Shown here piece by piece: positions 8,649 to 17,384 of a stretch of 25,944 nucleotides of DNA. Location of the stretch: NCBI GenBank assembly GCA_018985225.1, contig JADGIF010000054.1, forward strand, positions 1 to 25,944. Direction: 5' to 3'. The notes beneath the pieces are model-generated. The model saw only the letters and a list, made by a program, of their open reading frames with translations, made no database searches and was not told the DNA's origin. Source of the DNA: Amoeboradix gromovi. Lineage: Eukaryota; Sanchytriomycota; Sanchytriomycetes; Sanchytriales; Sanchytriaceae. Position 1 is the stretch's first letter, and the number at the start of each line of letters is the position of its first letter. The position numbers and the translations under genes are program-made.

Positions 8649-11600
8649 ACATAAACGTGATCATAATTACAAAGCAATAAATGTATGTGGCAAAATTTCC
8701 ATTTGACGATTGACTTTCTAGGCTTTTTAATGTATTGACAGACAAGCTGTGAGATACATCATATGTGGATGTGGTATGACTTGCAGACCACATGGTGATA
8801 GTCGATAGTGATTTGTCCACACCCGCAGTTTTATAGTCGCCGACCAACAAGGAAGATATTTGCAAATTCTCTGTTTGATCATTAATCAATCTCAGAATAG
8901 GAAAATAAGTGCCAGCACTTTGAAACGTACCGCAAATCTGTAAACCATTTAAAATCATTGTACTATGGAGGGGAGGTCCCAGGGTATTGTTAGGCAACAC
9001 GAATACGGCGTCGTAAACCGTGTACCGAGCGTCCAATACTATTTGCTGGTTTATATCTAAACAGCCAACAAAAGAATCAACAGGAGACTCAAAAGAAAAA
9101 CTTTTTCCGTCACCCACAAGTTGACCAACAGTCGCTCCACCTAATCTGACAACGGCATAATTGGATGCAGGCAGCCTTTTACTTAATCTAAATCTGCTTC
9201 GAACATAGTTACTAGAAGAGTATTGGCCAGCAGAGAGGAGACCAATCGATACTTTTATAGACGAATTAAAATATGGCGGCAACGTGACATCACACTGACT
9301 AGCTAGCCCAGGATCTGCCCGACAGCTTTTTTGAGGTACAATCGTAATATTTGAAAAGCAGTTGGAATTTGTTGTACAAGAACAAGCAATTTGTTTTATG
9401 GCCAGCAATGGCACTAAAAGAGATTGTTTAATATCATTCAGTAATTTCGATCCTACAATCACATAGGCACTGTTTTCTACCGCACTTTTTAGCCTTTCCT
9501 GAGATATGACCTCGATAAATTTATTTTCACTTGCGTACTCAACATCTTTCCAGTTCCCAGCCATTATTTGACCAAATTTCCAAAACCCTGGGTACCATTT
9601 GTACAAATTTTCTAAATTACTATTACATTTTGAACATTCGGTGGAATTCTTATGAGAATAGAACCAGTTTTTCTTTTCAAAACAACCTTGTCCATGTGCA
9701 GCACATTCTATACTACTTTTTGCTCGAGTTTTCCAAGTCCCGTTGCAATCTGATCTTGAAGTAGATTTGTTGATACATCCTAGCTTGGACCAGCTTGAGT
9801 TTTGCGGACAGCTTCTGTATCCATTCTGATAGTCAAATTCAGTCACACACACACCATCATTTTCAAATGTACAGCTATTGTTCCATTCGCAGTCAGCCTG
9901 ATATTCGTAATCATCACATTCTCCGCTTTCTTTACATTCCTCATCCGTGGCACAATCGGCCCATGGATTCCATTCACAGCTCATAAAGCTGGTTCTGTCG
10001 TCTTTTCCACAGTTGTCATGTGAGTAACTACTGCAAGTGGCAAATGTTCCATTGTTTATATCACAAGCCGCAGTAGTAGAACCATGCAAGATGCAAGTAC
10101 CATTCTGGAAATCACCACTTAAAGAAAGACAGGTGGTATGGTTGCTATTTATTAAACATGCAGATTGCTTTTGAGCATCCCAGTTGCTGCTCAAGCATTT
10201 TGAGCATCCTCTGCTGCAATAGCCACTGTCTTCACATTCTGTAGAATTATTTGTAAAAATTCTTCTGTTATCACAAAATCCTGAAGAGCAGGTGTCGCTG
10301 GAATCTAAATACCCATTTTGGTAGTTCCTACCCAGAGCCAAATTGAATCCGTCTTTTATGGAATATTCTAAATATGCTTCGTTGTAGTTACTGACATTTA
10401 AACTATAGTAAACTCCACAATAAGAATCATTTAACGCTTGCCCCCAATAAAACCAAGGTGCAGTGTCGTTGTTTGGGTCCCTGTACTGATTTCTTTCGTT
10501 GCAGATATCAGGATCTGTATCACTAGTATATGCAAATGTATTACAATTACCAGAGGTACAATACTTCCCGGAGTAGCATTGATCAGAAGTCTTGGCATTC
10601 GGAAACGTGCATTCCGAGTAGTTTCCCCAACTGTAGGTGTAGGTTTGGAAGTATCCTCCACCAGAACTGCAAACTGGCTCGCTCTGAGTCCAGGCTTGAC
10701 ATTTAGAAGGATAGCCAACGTTATAACAGTACCCTGAGTCGCATCTAGCACAAAATGATGGTTCTCGTTCTTTTATAGCGTTACATTGTTGCTCAGTTGT
10801 TTCCTGGTAAGCTTTTATGTTACAAATCTTTTTAGCTAAGCACTTTTCCTCATTAGCTGGAATACATATTTGTTCATAGTATCCATCTTGATTTTTCTGC
10901 CAGCTACACTGTTTTCCACCTTGGGATTGCCAAGCAGTATTACCAACACAGTCAAAATCACTTAGTTTTAATTCAATTGAACGCTTAATAGATTCTAAAT
11001 CGTTTTCATTTGCAGAGGAACTAAATGGTAATTTCAAATCACTCTTGAGCTGGTAGAATAGCTCGGGCTTCATTTCCTTGAGATAACATTGCAACAACAA
11101 AGCAGAGTCCTGCCCCCAAGGTACCATGCACTTTCTGTTTTGATCGCTGCAGTATCCACTCATGCATTGCGAGTTTGTTAAGCAGTCTTGATTGTAAACC
11201 TTGTCGCTACAAGATTGAAAGAAAGCAGTGTATAGCTCAAATGCAGCGCCGGGATCTGCAGAAGATTCTTGAATCTTTTGCTGTCTCAAAGATTCCAGAG
11301 TGCTTATGATTAGGGATTCTACCTTCTCTGGATATTGGCATTGGGATAAGAGATCTTCCTTGATTTGACCAATGACTGGAAAGAGAACTGATCTCATCTT
11401 CGGTGCGCAGCATTGTGTTAAAGAAGCTTCTTGGCTGCAGCAAGGATCAGATTTGTACTCCGGAGCCCCTATGTTGTACTGGCAACTAGCCCCCGTCATT
11501 ACCTCGAGAACTTCATCTTTTTGAGTATACAGGTTACCAACAAAGTTAACACAAGAGGTATATGCCACATTAAATGTAAGACCCCTGAAAATTGATGAGA

Positions 11601-12495
11601 TTCTTGAAAAGTCATACTGTGTAAGTTCTAAACTATCGAACTTTTCCATAACCTCGAGAACCAGGTTGTAATATCGATCAAAGTCGGTAGAACTACATAG
11701 AGGTTGAGACCCAGCTACCAAATCTACATCTTTAGTGATAGGAGTTCCATCTTTATTGACAACAAAGTGTTGGAGGTTAACGTATCTTGGCTGAAGATTC
11801 TGAATCAAATTAAATGGCGAATTCGGATTGTTAAACCTCATTTTACATGCAGAGAAGTCTACAACGTTCTCTTCTCCATTAAACTTGAGGACTAGTAAAC
11901 TAGTAAACCTATTTGGAATTGAGGGCTCTTTGATCGCGTTTTGGTTCATTGCTAAGAAGAAACTAGAAAATGGAGAAGTTACACTGCCACTTACATAAAT
12001 GCCATCCATATTGGGACCGTCATTGTTCTGTAGCGTGTCATAAGTGTTTGGAAAAAATGTTTTTTCACCACAAACAAGGTGAACAATGTTCTTAGAATAC
12101 ATCAAAGACTTAGGCTGCATGTTACCATCTCCTAAGATTTCAGTAAATATATCGATCGGTTGACTATTTATTAGATCGTCAATAAATAAATTCTGGTCGA
12201 AGTCTATAATAATCTCTGCGACATCAATAAGCATTCCTTGACCACTACTAACATCAATGTTTTTGCTTATTCTAACCTCAACTTTAACTGCAACGGGTCC
12301 GTTGATTTCAGATCTCTCAGCGTAAGAATCAGGTAGGCTACCATTATACCATTCATTTTCTGGAAACTGACTTTGCTTGCTTTCAACTGAAGAACCACCA
12401 GTAGCAGAATGCAGATCTGAGTTGTTCCAAAGATTCAATTTCACATTTTGCCTCAAAATATTTGTCCAGCATAATAATCCTAGAATTGCGAACAT
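8647..12495 (-). CDS. Giant cysteine-rich secreted or surface glycoprotein
   Basis: A 1282-residue protein with an N-terminal hydrophobic signal-like segment (MFAILGLLCWTNIL) and a hydrophobic extreme C-terminus (FATYIYCFVIMITFM) preceded by small polar residues (SSNG), the layout of a GPI-attachment signal or a tail with no cytosolic part. Cysteines are dense from about residue 270 to 1080, often as C-x(2-8)-C, and mixed with tryptophan, glycine and asparagine. Many N-x-S/T sites suggest heavy N-glycosylation. The N-terminal 260 residues and the last 250 are cysteine-poor and beta-rich in character. I recognise no catalytic domain or named repeat. One plausible role is a wall or surface protein, but this is inferred from export and cysteine content only. 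A TATA-like ATAAATATAG lies about 30 bp upstream of the ATG on the minus strand. No intron or frameshift is seen. Confidence 0.75.
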   Translation of the reverse strand: MFAILGLLCWTNILRQNVKLNLWNNSDLHSATGGSSVESKQSQFPENEWYNGSLPDSYAERSEINGPVAVKVEVRISKNIDVSSGQGMLIDVAEIIIDFDQNLFIDDLINSQPIDIFTEILGDGNMQPKSLMYSKNIVHLVCGEKTFFPNTYDTLQNNDGPNMDGIYVSGSVTSPFSSFFLAMNQNAIKEPSIPNRFTSLLVLKFNGEENVVDFSACKMRFNNPNSPFNLIQNLQPRYVNLQHFVVNKDGTPITKDVDLVAGSQPLCSSTDFDRYYNLVLEVMEKFDSLELTQYDFSRISSIFRGLTFNVAYTSCVNFVGNLYTQKDEVLEVMTGASCQYNIGAPEYKSDPCCSQEASLTQCCAPKMRSVLFPVIGQIKEDLLSQCQYPEKVESLIISTLESLRQQKIQESSADPGAAFELYTAFFQSCSDKVYNQDCLTNSQCMSGYCSDQNRKCMVPWGQDSALLLQCYLKEMKPELFYQLKSDLKLPFSSSANENDLESIKRSIELKLSDFDCVGNTAWQSQGGKQCSWQKNQDGYYEQICIPANEEKCLAKKICNIKAYQETTEQQCNAIKEREPSFCARCDSGYCYNVGYPSKCQAWTQSEPVCSSGGGYFQTYTYSWGNYSECTFPNAKTSDQCYSGKYCTSGNCNTFAYTSDTDPDICNERNQYRDPNNDTAPWFYWGQALNDSYCGVYYSLNVSNYNEAYLEYSIKDGFNLALGRNYQNGYLDSSDTCSSGFCDNRRIFTNNSTECEDSGYCSRGCSKCLSSNWDAQKQSACLINSNHTTCLSLSGDFQNGTCILHGSTTAACDINNGTFATCSSYSHDNCGKDDRTSFMSCEWNPWADCATDEECKESGECDDYEYQADCEWNNSCTFENDGVCVTEFDYQNGYRSCPQNSSWSKLGCINKSTSRSDCNGTWKTRAKSSIECAAHGQGCFEKKNWFYSHKNSTECSKCNSNLENLYKWYPGFWKFGQIMAGNWKDVEYASENKFIEVISQERLKSAVENSAYVIVGSKLLNDIKQSLLVPLLAIKQIACSCTTNSNCFSNITIVPQKSCRADPGLASQCDVTLPPYFNSSIKVSIGLLSAGQYSSSNYVRSRFRLSKRLPASNYAVVRLGGATVGQLVGDGKSFSFESPVDSFVGCLDINQQIVLDARYTVYDAVFVLPNNTLGPPLHSTMILNGLQICGTFQSAGTYFPILRLINDQTENLQISSLLVGDYKTAGVDKSLSTITMWSASHTTSTYDVSHSLSVNTLKSLESQSSNGNFATYIYCFVIMITFM

Positions 12496-13036
12496 ACTAA
12501 AAGTGGGAGCTTTCTATATTTATGTAAATCTAAACCAATCAAACCTGCGCAAAAACGATGCCAAGGCCATAAACCACTAAAAGTTTCCACATAATGTTGG
12601 CAAATATTGACCTTATTTCTCAGAAAATTAATTCATCGTTGTTCTTTATACAGAAGCAAAATAGGAACAATAAGATCCAAATTAAATGATTAGCACTTTG
12701 AGTTCCAATGGCATATCTCAATTCTTAAACGCTTGAACACAATAATTGGCCAAAGAGTTGCATGAGCTAAGTTAAATTCATCTATAATATTTGGACTATC
12801 ATTAGCAATTGATGATTATTTCATAAACAAAATGGATGCTTGCACATTTTGGCACTTTTTGCAAAGTGAACCCTCTTTTAATGCAAAATAAAACGTTGGA
12901 ACTGCAATTTTTTCTCGTTTATGAAAGGAGCTAGATTTAAATATACCAAGGAATCGGGAAGAGTTGCCAAATGAAGCCTAGTAGATAGTTCAAAACAAAT
13001 AATTTTTAACATTATGTTTATTGTAGCGCGTAGACA
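12496..13036. other. Intergenic spacer upstream of the surface-protein gene
   Basis: About 540 bp of AT-rich sequence between the start of the surface-protein gene and the end of the 157-residue orphan. It contains a CCAATCA motif near 12535, which may belong to the promoter of the surface-protein gene. No conserved reading frame, tRNA, repeat copy or structured RNA could be identified; short ATG frames near 12832-12930 are under 35 codons and are not called. Confidence 0.4.
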
Positions 13037-13510
13037 CTATTTGTTCTTCAAATAACCGAGTACCACAGTATCAAATGCCATTTTTTGATCTATAAGCAGT
13101 AAGTCATAAATTCCAATTAGCTCTTCAAAAGGTGTTATCTTGATCAATTCCTTTAGGATTGCATTAATGCAACAGCTCAGAGTACTGGGATTGGTAAACA
13201 TAAAATACTCAAGAGATATTTCGACATTTCTCAAAACTGGCACATCAATATCAAATTGCTTTGTAGAAGTGTATATATGATAACTTGACTCGTTTTCAAG
13301 AAAACTGTTTGTTATGGTAAAGTGGAAATTATCTTTCAAGTAATTTTCAACATCTTGCATTGTATTTGGAACATTGTTTATTTGAATATGTAATGGCCCA
13401 CATATATAGCTACACTTGGCTATTTCGTGCTCAATTCTAGCGCAAACCAGGGCAGATATAGGCGTTTTTAATACAGGATCGGACAGATTTAATTGCATTT
13501 TGTGATACAT
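13037..13510 (-). CDS. Orphan protein, 157 residues
   Basis: Open from an ATG at 13510 (the frame extends to a TTG at 13528). No family is recognised. The sequence alternates short hydrophobic strands and helices, with five cysteines and no signal peptide or membrane segment; it ends in KMAFDTVVLGYLKNK. Its base composition and amino-acid variety are like those of the neighbouring real genes. The DNA 35 bp upstream carries the short repeat (13545-13578) that also precedes the SWIB gene. Function unknown. Confidence 0.55.
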   Translation of the reverse strand: MYHKMQLNLSDPVLKTPISALVCARIEHEIAKCSYICGPLHIQINNVPNTMQDVENYLKDNFHFTITNSFLENESSYHIYTSTKQFDIDVPVLRNVEISLEYFMFTNPSTLSCCINAILKELIKITPFEELIGIYDLLLIDQKMAFDTVVLGYLKNK

Positions 13511-13544
13511 TATACAAAAAGTAGACAAATGTTTTAAAACAAAT

Positions 13545-13578
13545 GGGACATCAAATATAAAACTGGACTAACTTTCTG
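13545..13578 (-). repeat. Repeat A, copy 1, upstream of the 157-residue orphan
   Basis: The 34-bp core begins GGGACATCAAATATAAAA and ends CTGGACTAACTTTCTG on the plus strand; it matches 25813-25847 with one substitution and one single-base indel. Weaker similarity continues to about 13612. It lies 35 bp upstream of the ATG of a minus-strand gene. Nature unknown: a mobile-element fragment or a shared promoter element. Confidence 0.6.
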
Positions 13579-13868
13579 AAATAGTTTGGATCGTTATTTC
13601 AAGTGTGTATTAACCGATAGTAAATTACATTAAATTAATCTTGTTGGTTGCACCTTTTGCTTAGACACTCAAAGACCTTATTTGAAAGAGAGTGGGTCAT
13701 CTTGTCTTATTTTAAAGAGAGGAATGGCATTAATGAAAGGAAGAAGGACTTTTATTAATAGCAGTATTTCCTCCTTATAGAGCACCTCTTTTAAAAACGA
13801 CTTGGTCTAGTCTTATATTTGGTGTCCCAAACGTCTCAAAAATGCAAATCTAGTCAATTATATCTTTC

Positions 13869-14050
13869 CCATATCTATCGCCTAAGCTTTGGAGAAAACT
13901 AATTGTTACCAATTACTCTTGTCTATTATCACGGAGTAGCACCACTCCTGGACTCTCATTACCTTGGTGATTGTTGTAACACATGCATTATTGGGCAGGC
14001 GAACGTAACTTTGGACACATACGAGATCATTTAATGTCCTTACATTTACC
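13869..14050 (-). repeat. Repeat B, copy 1, with a decaying or small open frame
   Basis: About 180 bp similar to 17070-17223. Shared blocks include CTTTRGAGAA, ATTACTCTTG, TGATTGTTGTAACACMTGC and GCAGGCGRACGTAACTTTG. Copy 1 has an extra internal stretch of about 29 bp containing GGAGTAGCACCACTCC, a small inverted repeat. On the minus strand a frame is open from 14238 to 13906 (111 codons, first ATG at 14127), including VKVRYDGRIYYVMMV and VTTITKVMRVQE. Copy 2 still encodes a related VTTIIKAMRLQE after a frameshift, so the ancestor was probably protein-coding. I cannot assign the element to a known transposon family. Confidence 0.55.
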
Positions 14051-14190
14051 ATCATCACATAGTAGATACGCCCGTCGTATCGCACTTTTACACCAATTAA
14101 ATTTCCTAGTACAAAATCTAAGTACATCAATCCAAAATTGATAGTGGTGACGCTGGTTCTTCTGCTGGTGTAATAGTTTGAGAAGATTGG

Positions 14191-14199
14191 TATAAATAG
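14191..14199 (+). promoter_or_regulatory. TATA box for the arginine methyltransferase gene
   Basis: TATAAATAG lies about 150 bp upstream of the methyltransferase ATG, inside a region also open on the opposite strand. The spacing implies a leader of roughly 120 nt. Assignment rests on sequence match and position only. Confidence 0.4.
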
Positions 14200-14351
14200 T
14201 TTTGGATTTTTTTGATAGGGTTTTCGTCCTCTGCAAAGTTAATCTTTCTTTCTTATCTTGCTATCTATTATACTGCCCCTTCACTCTAGTTTTTATTTAC
14301 CGTCCTATCTTTTTAGGGGTAAGTTGATGGAGAAAGTTGCAAAACAAAGGG

Positions 14352-15380
14352 ATGGTGTTGGACGCAAAAGGAAATAAACAAACCGAAAAATTAGACTACT
14401 ATTTTGATAGCTATTCTCACTTTGGGATCCATGAGGAGATGCTGAAGGATGATGTCCGTACCGATACTTACAGAAAGGCTATTGTATTCAACAAACACTT
14501 ATTCAAAGAAAAAGTGGTGTTGGACGTCGGGTGCGGTACTGGTATACTTAGTATGTTTGCTGCTAAAGCTGGCGCTAAAAAGGTGTATGCAATTGATAAT
14601 GCAAATATTATTTTCCAAGCTGAAGCCATTATGCGCCATAATGGTTTTGAGAACATTGAGTGTATAAAGGGTAAAATGGAAGAGATAGAATTACCCGAAA
14701 GTGTTGACATTATCATTAGTGAATGGATGGGATATTTCTTACTGTACGAATCCATGCTGCCTACTGTGTTGTATGCTAGAGATAAATTCTTAAAGAAAGA
14801 CGGATTGATTTTACCAGACAGATGTACAATGGAAATTGCTTTAATCGAAGATGCAGAATACAAGGATGAGAAAATTGACTTTTGGGATGATGTTTATGGC
14901 TTCGACTACAGCTGCTTGAAGCCTATTGTACTGAGAGAACCACTTGTAGATACTGTAAATGCCAATGCTGTCTCCACTAGATCATTTACTATGATGGATA
15001 TTAATTTGTACACAATAACTGTTGAGGACTTGAAAAACATCAACTTGCAGTTCAAGTTGACTGCTACAAAGAACGATATGGCTCACGCATTTGTTGTATG
15101 GTTCGACACTTATTTTCGGTTAGACAAAACTGTGGTATTCTCTACCAGCCCATATGCAAAGTATACTCATTGGAAGCAAACTATTCTATACACGAAAGAA
15201 CCTATGGCATTAATTAAAGGAGATGAGATTAATGGGACCCTGAACATTAAGCCTAGTGAAAAAAGCGAGAGAGACTTGGTTATTGCATCAGAATGGGAAT
15301 GGACGGGAGAAGGCAGAAGCAAAATGGGAGGGGCATGGAACGAAGAAAACTCAAATATGTTATGGAGAATGTATGAATAA
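14352..15380 (+). CDS. HMT1: Type I protein arginine methyltransferase, PRMT1/Hmt1-like
   Basis: A 342-residue enzyme that transfers methyl groups from S-adenosylmethionine to arginines in nuclear and RNA-binding proteins. Seen: N-terminal YFDSYSHFGIHEEML, SAM-binding VLDVGCGTGILS (about residues 57-67), double-E loop SEWMGYFLLYESML with E124 and E133, and THW loop YTHWKQT near residue 272. Length matches yeast Hmt1 (348) and human PRMT1. The frame extends to a TTG at 14337, but ATG 14352 is chosen. An out-of-frame ATG at 14327 opens a 16-residue upstream frame overlapping the start, which could dampen translation. A GTAAGT at 14319 could define a leader intron removing that ATG, but it lacks the ACTAAT motif of the two introns in this window. 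It converges with UTP7 over 60 bp holding separate AATAAA signals for each strand. Confidence 0.94.
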   Translation: MVLDAKGNKQTEKLDYYFDSYSHFGIHEEMLKDDVRTDTYRKAIVFNKHLFKEKVVLDVGCGTGILSMFAAKAGAKKVYAIDNANIIFQAEAIMRHNGFENIECIKGKMEEIELPESVDIIISEWMGYFLLYESMLPTVLYARDKFLKKDGLILPDRCTMEIALIEDAEYKDEKIDFWDDVYGFDYSCLKPIVLREPLVDTVNANAVSTRSFTMMDINLYTITVEDLKNINLQFKLTATKNDMAHAFVVWFDTYFRLDKTVVFSTSPYAKYTHWKQTILYTKEPMALIKGDEINGTLNIKPSEKSERDLVIASEWEWTGEGRSKMGGAWNEENSNMLWRMYE

Positions 15381-15440
15381 ACTGTAAGAATTATAAGTAA
15401 TAAACAACATGAATTTTTCAATTTTTATTTTTAAACCAGA

Positions 15441-16850
15441 TTAATTTCGTTTCCGCTGACCAGTAAACCGTGCTAAAGGATCATTGATCTCTTCCTTAAC
15501 AATACTATCTTTTGCTTCCAATAATTCCTTTAATTTCTCTGTTCTTTCATCTACAATATTCTTGTGTTTCAAATTAGCCCATTTCTTGCCACTTGCAGTA
15601 TTTTTCCGAACGTGAATGGGTTGCGATTTAGCATCATTCGAGTGATCAGCCAAACTGTCAACCTTGCCAATGTCAATACTTTCAAGCTGAATAGTCTCTG
15701 GGGGCAGTTTGTCCAACAGATCTCGCACTTCCTTTTCACGTCTTTGCTTTGTAGTTTCGAATGGATTAGCTTCCAGTGCGTCGTACGCAGCGCCAGACCC
15801 CGGAACCACTATGGTAGTATATCCATTTTTGTGGCCAAACCCCAATATGTCTTCATGAGGAACAAATCGAACACAGCTCACAGCTGATCCATGCTGAGTG
15901 TGCTCCATATAGGGCATCTTTTCCTTAGATAAATGTGGGTTTCTCCATAGCTGAACTCTGTTATTTAGTGCAATCGCAAGTACACCATTTCCAGACATAT
16001 TGATGGAAAGCGGCATTCCTGAAGTAAAATAAGAGTACACTTCTTCCATTTTTCTAAGATCAAACACCTTGACCTGCTTGTCATTACCGGTGGTGAGCAT
16101 GTAGTTTCCAGACGCGTCAAAACAAATGTCGTTAATCTGATTGCTATTACACAGCATTTTCATAGCATATTCGTTCATTGTAGGTTGCCAAAATGTAACT
16201 GTGCCGTTATAATGACCAAGAGATACTACGCCATTCTGCGAATTATGACTCATGGCATGGCACTGACCCATTTTTGTTCTGTGCTTTGATACGTTTGTAC
16301 CTAAACTAATATCTGTATAAGCTAATGACCCATTCTTACTACAAGAGGCAAGTAAATAGTGATATGGCAAATATTCGAGTCTAGTTGGGTCCACATGATG
16401 CTCCAAGCAATGCAGCTCTGCGCCATTCTGATCATACATATACACATACTTGCTTTGTGCAACTGCATAAAAGAGATGATTTTGTAGATAAGTCACATCT
16501 CTGACTTGATCGTCGACCATTATATCACTGTAAACCTTTCCCTTTCTCCAATCTATTGTTGCCACCTGTCCTAACGATCCGCCAATAATAAGGTGACTTC
16601 CGTTTCTAGAATAACGACATCTATAAGGCCCAAATTCTAATGAGAGGTTCAACACCTTTGATAAAGCATCTTCATCCAAGTGCTCTCTTATTTGGGACTG
16701 GCTAATGCTGTAAGTCTTTTTGTCATCACTGGCCTCTAAAAACCCTGATTCCTGATGATAAAGGGCACCAAATAGCTCGTTATCTTTTTCTACTTGCTGC
16801 CTCTGTGCTTTAAGTCTCTTTTTCATACTCAATATCTTTTGGGTGGGCAT
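15441..16850 (-). CDS. UTP7: U3 snoRNP/SSU processome WD-repeat protein Utp7 (WDR46)
   Basis: A 469-residue nucleolar protein of the small-subunit processome, needed for early 18S rRNA maturation. Seen: basic, helical N-terminus (SMKKRLKAQRQQ), a linker, then WD-type blades (for example GPYRCRYSRNGSHLIIGGSLGQVATIDW and NDKQVKVFDLRK regions), and the conserved BING4 C-terminal region with GFGHKNGYTTIVVPGSG, ANPFETTKQRREKEV and the terminal DPLARF. The C-terminal basic tail ends TGQRKRN. It is somewhat shorter than yeast Utp7 (554). The frame extends to a GTG at 16886, but ATG 16850 directly precedes the normal basic start. No break or intron. Confidence 0.93.
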   Translation of the reverse strand: MPTQKILSMKKRLKAQRQQVEKDNELFGALYHQESGFLEASDDKKTYSISQSQIREHLDEDALSKVLNLSLEFGPYRCRYSRNGSHLIIGGSLGQVATIDWRKGKVYSDIMVDDQVRDVTYLQNHLFYAVAQSKYVYMYDQNGAELHCLEHHVDPTRLEYLPYHYLLASCSKNGSLAYTDISLGTNVSKHRTKMGQCHAMSHNSQNGVVSLGHYNGTVTFWQPTMNEYAMKMLCNSNQINDICFDASGNYMLTTGNDKQVKVFDLRKMEEVYSYFTSGMPLSINMSGNGVLAIALNNRVQLWRNPHLSKEKMPYMEHTQHGSAVSCVRFVPHEDILGFGHKNGYTTIVVPGSGAAYDALEANPFETTKQRREKEVRDLLDKLPPETIQLESIDIGKVDSLADHSNDAKSQPIHVRKNTASGKKWANLKHKNIVDERTEKLKELLEAKDSIVKEEINDPLARFTGQRKRN

Positions 16851-17384
16851 TGTTCTTTCCTTGTCAGTCCCTTTCAAAATTAGCACAAATATTAATGATG
16901 ATTGTTATTTATTTGTTTTCAGATCAGCGTTATAAGTCCTGAAATTAACTTGAGTTTATTCGGACTAATATTAGATTAAAACAAAACTAAGTGTCCCCGC
17001 CAATCAAATTTCATTACAAATTTATAAAAACTAGATAAGTAATTAAAAACAATACAAAGGTAGAACTATGCCATATTTACCACCTATGCTTTAGAGAACA
17101 CTTGTTGCTACCGATTACTCTTGGAGCCTCATTGCCTTAATGATTGTTGTAACACCTGCTAAATGTGCAGGCGGACGTAACTTTGTACATCTAAGAAATC
17201 ACTCCGTGCTCTCAAATTTACCAGTTTATATATTTGGCGTCTTAAATTGCATGATAATCAATGAGGACATTGATGAGCAGTCTTTTTAGTTGATGCTAAT
17301 TTGCCTACTTTGCATATTAGAGGTCAATGGCAATAATTGAGGAATGGATGGTGCAAGTTTATTGTCTATTTTATTTAAGTAAAT
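16851..17384. other. Intergenic spacer holding repeat B, copy 2
   Basis: About 530 bp between the UTP7 start and the FYVE gene stop. Apart from repeat B copy 2 it holds a segment at 16956-16976 that resembles the introns of this window (starts GT, contains GGACTAATATTAG), but I see no exons around it, so it is not called as an intron. No RNA gene is recognised. Confidence 0.4.
17070..17223 (-). repeat. Repeat B, copy 2, degenerate
   Basis: Similar to 13869-14050 over about 150 bp, with a deletion of about 29 bp at 17121 relative to copy 1 and scattered substitutions. Its minus-strand frame is broken by stops and a frameshift, although a stretch equivalent to VTTIIKAMRLQE survives. Both copies lie in intergenic DNA in the same orientation, about 3.2 kb apart. 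Confidence 0.55.

Noticed and set aside
10438-10737. Forward frame antisense to the surface-protein gene
   Set aside because: It lies wholly inside a well-supported large gene, and its composition looks like a shadow of the cysteine-rich coding strand.
16956-16976. Third intron of the ACTAAT type in the UTP7-FYVE spacer
   Set aside because: The motif is present but no coding exon can be recognised on either side.
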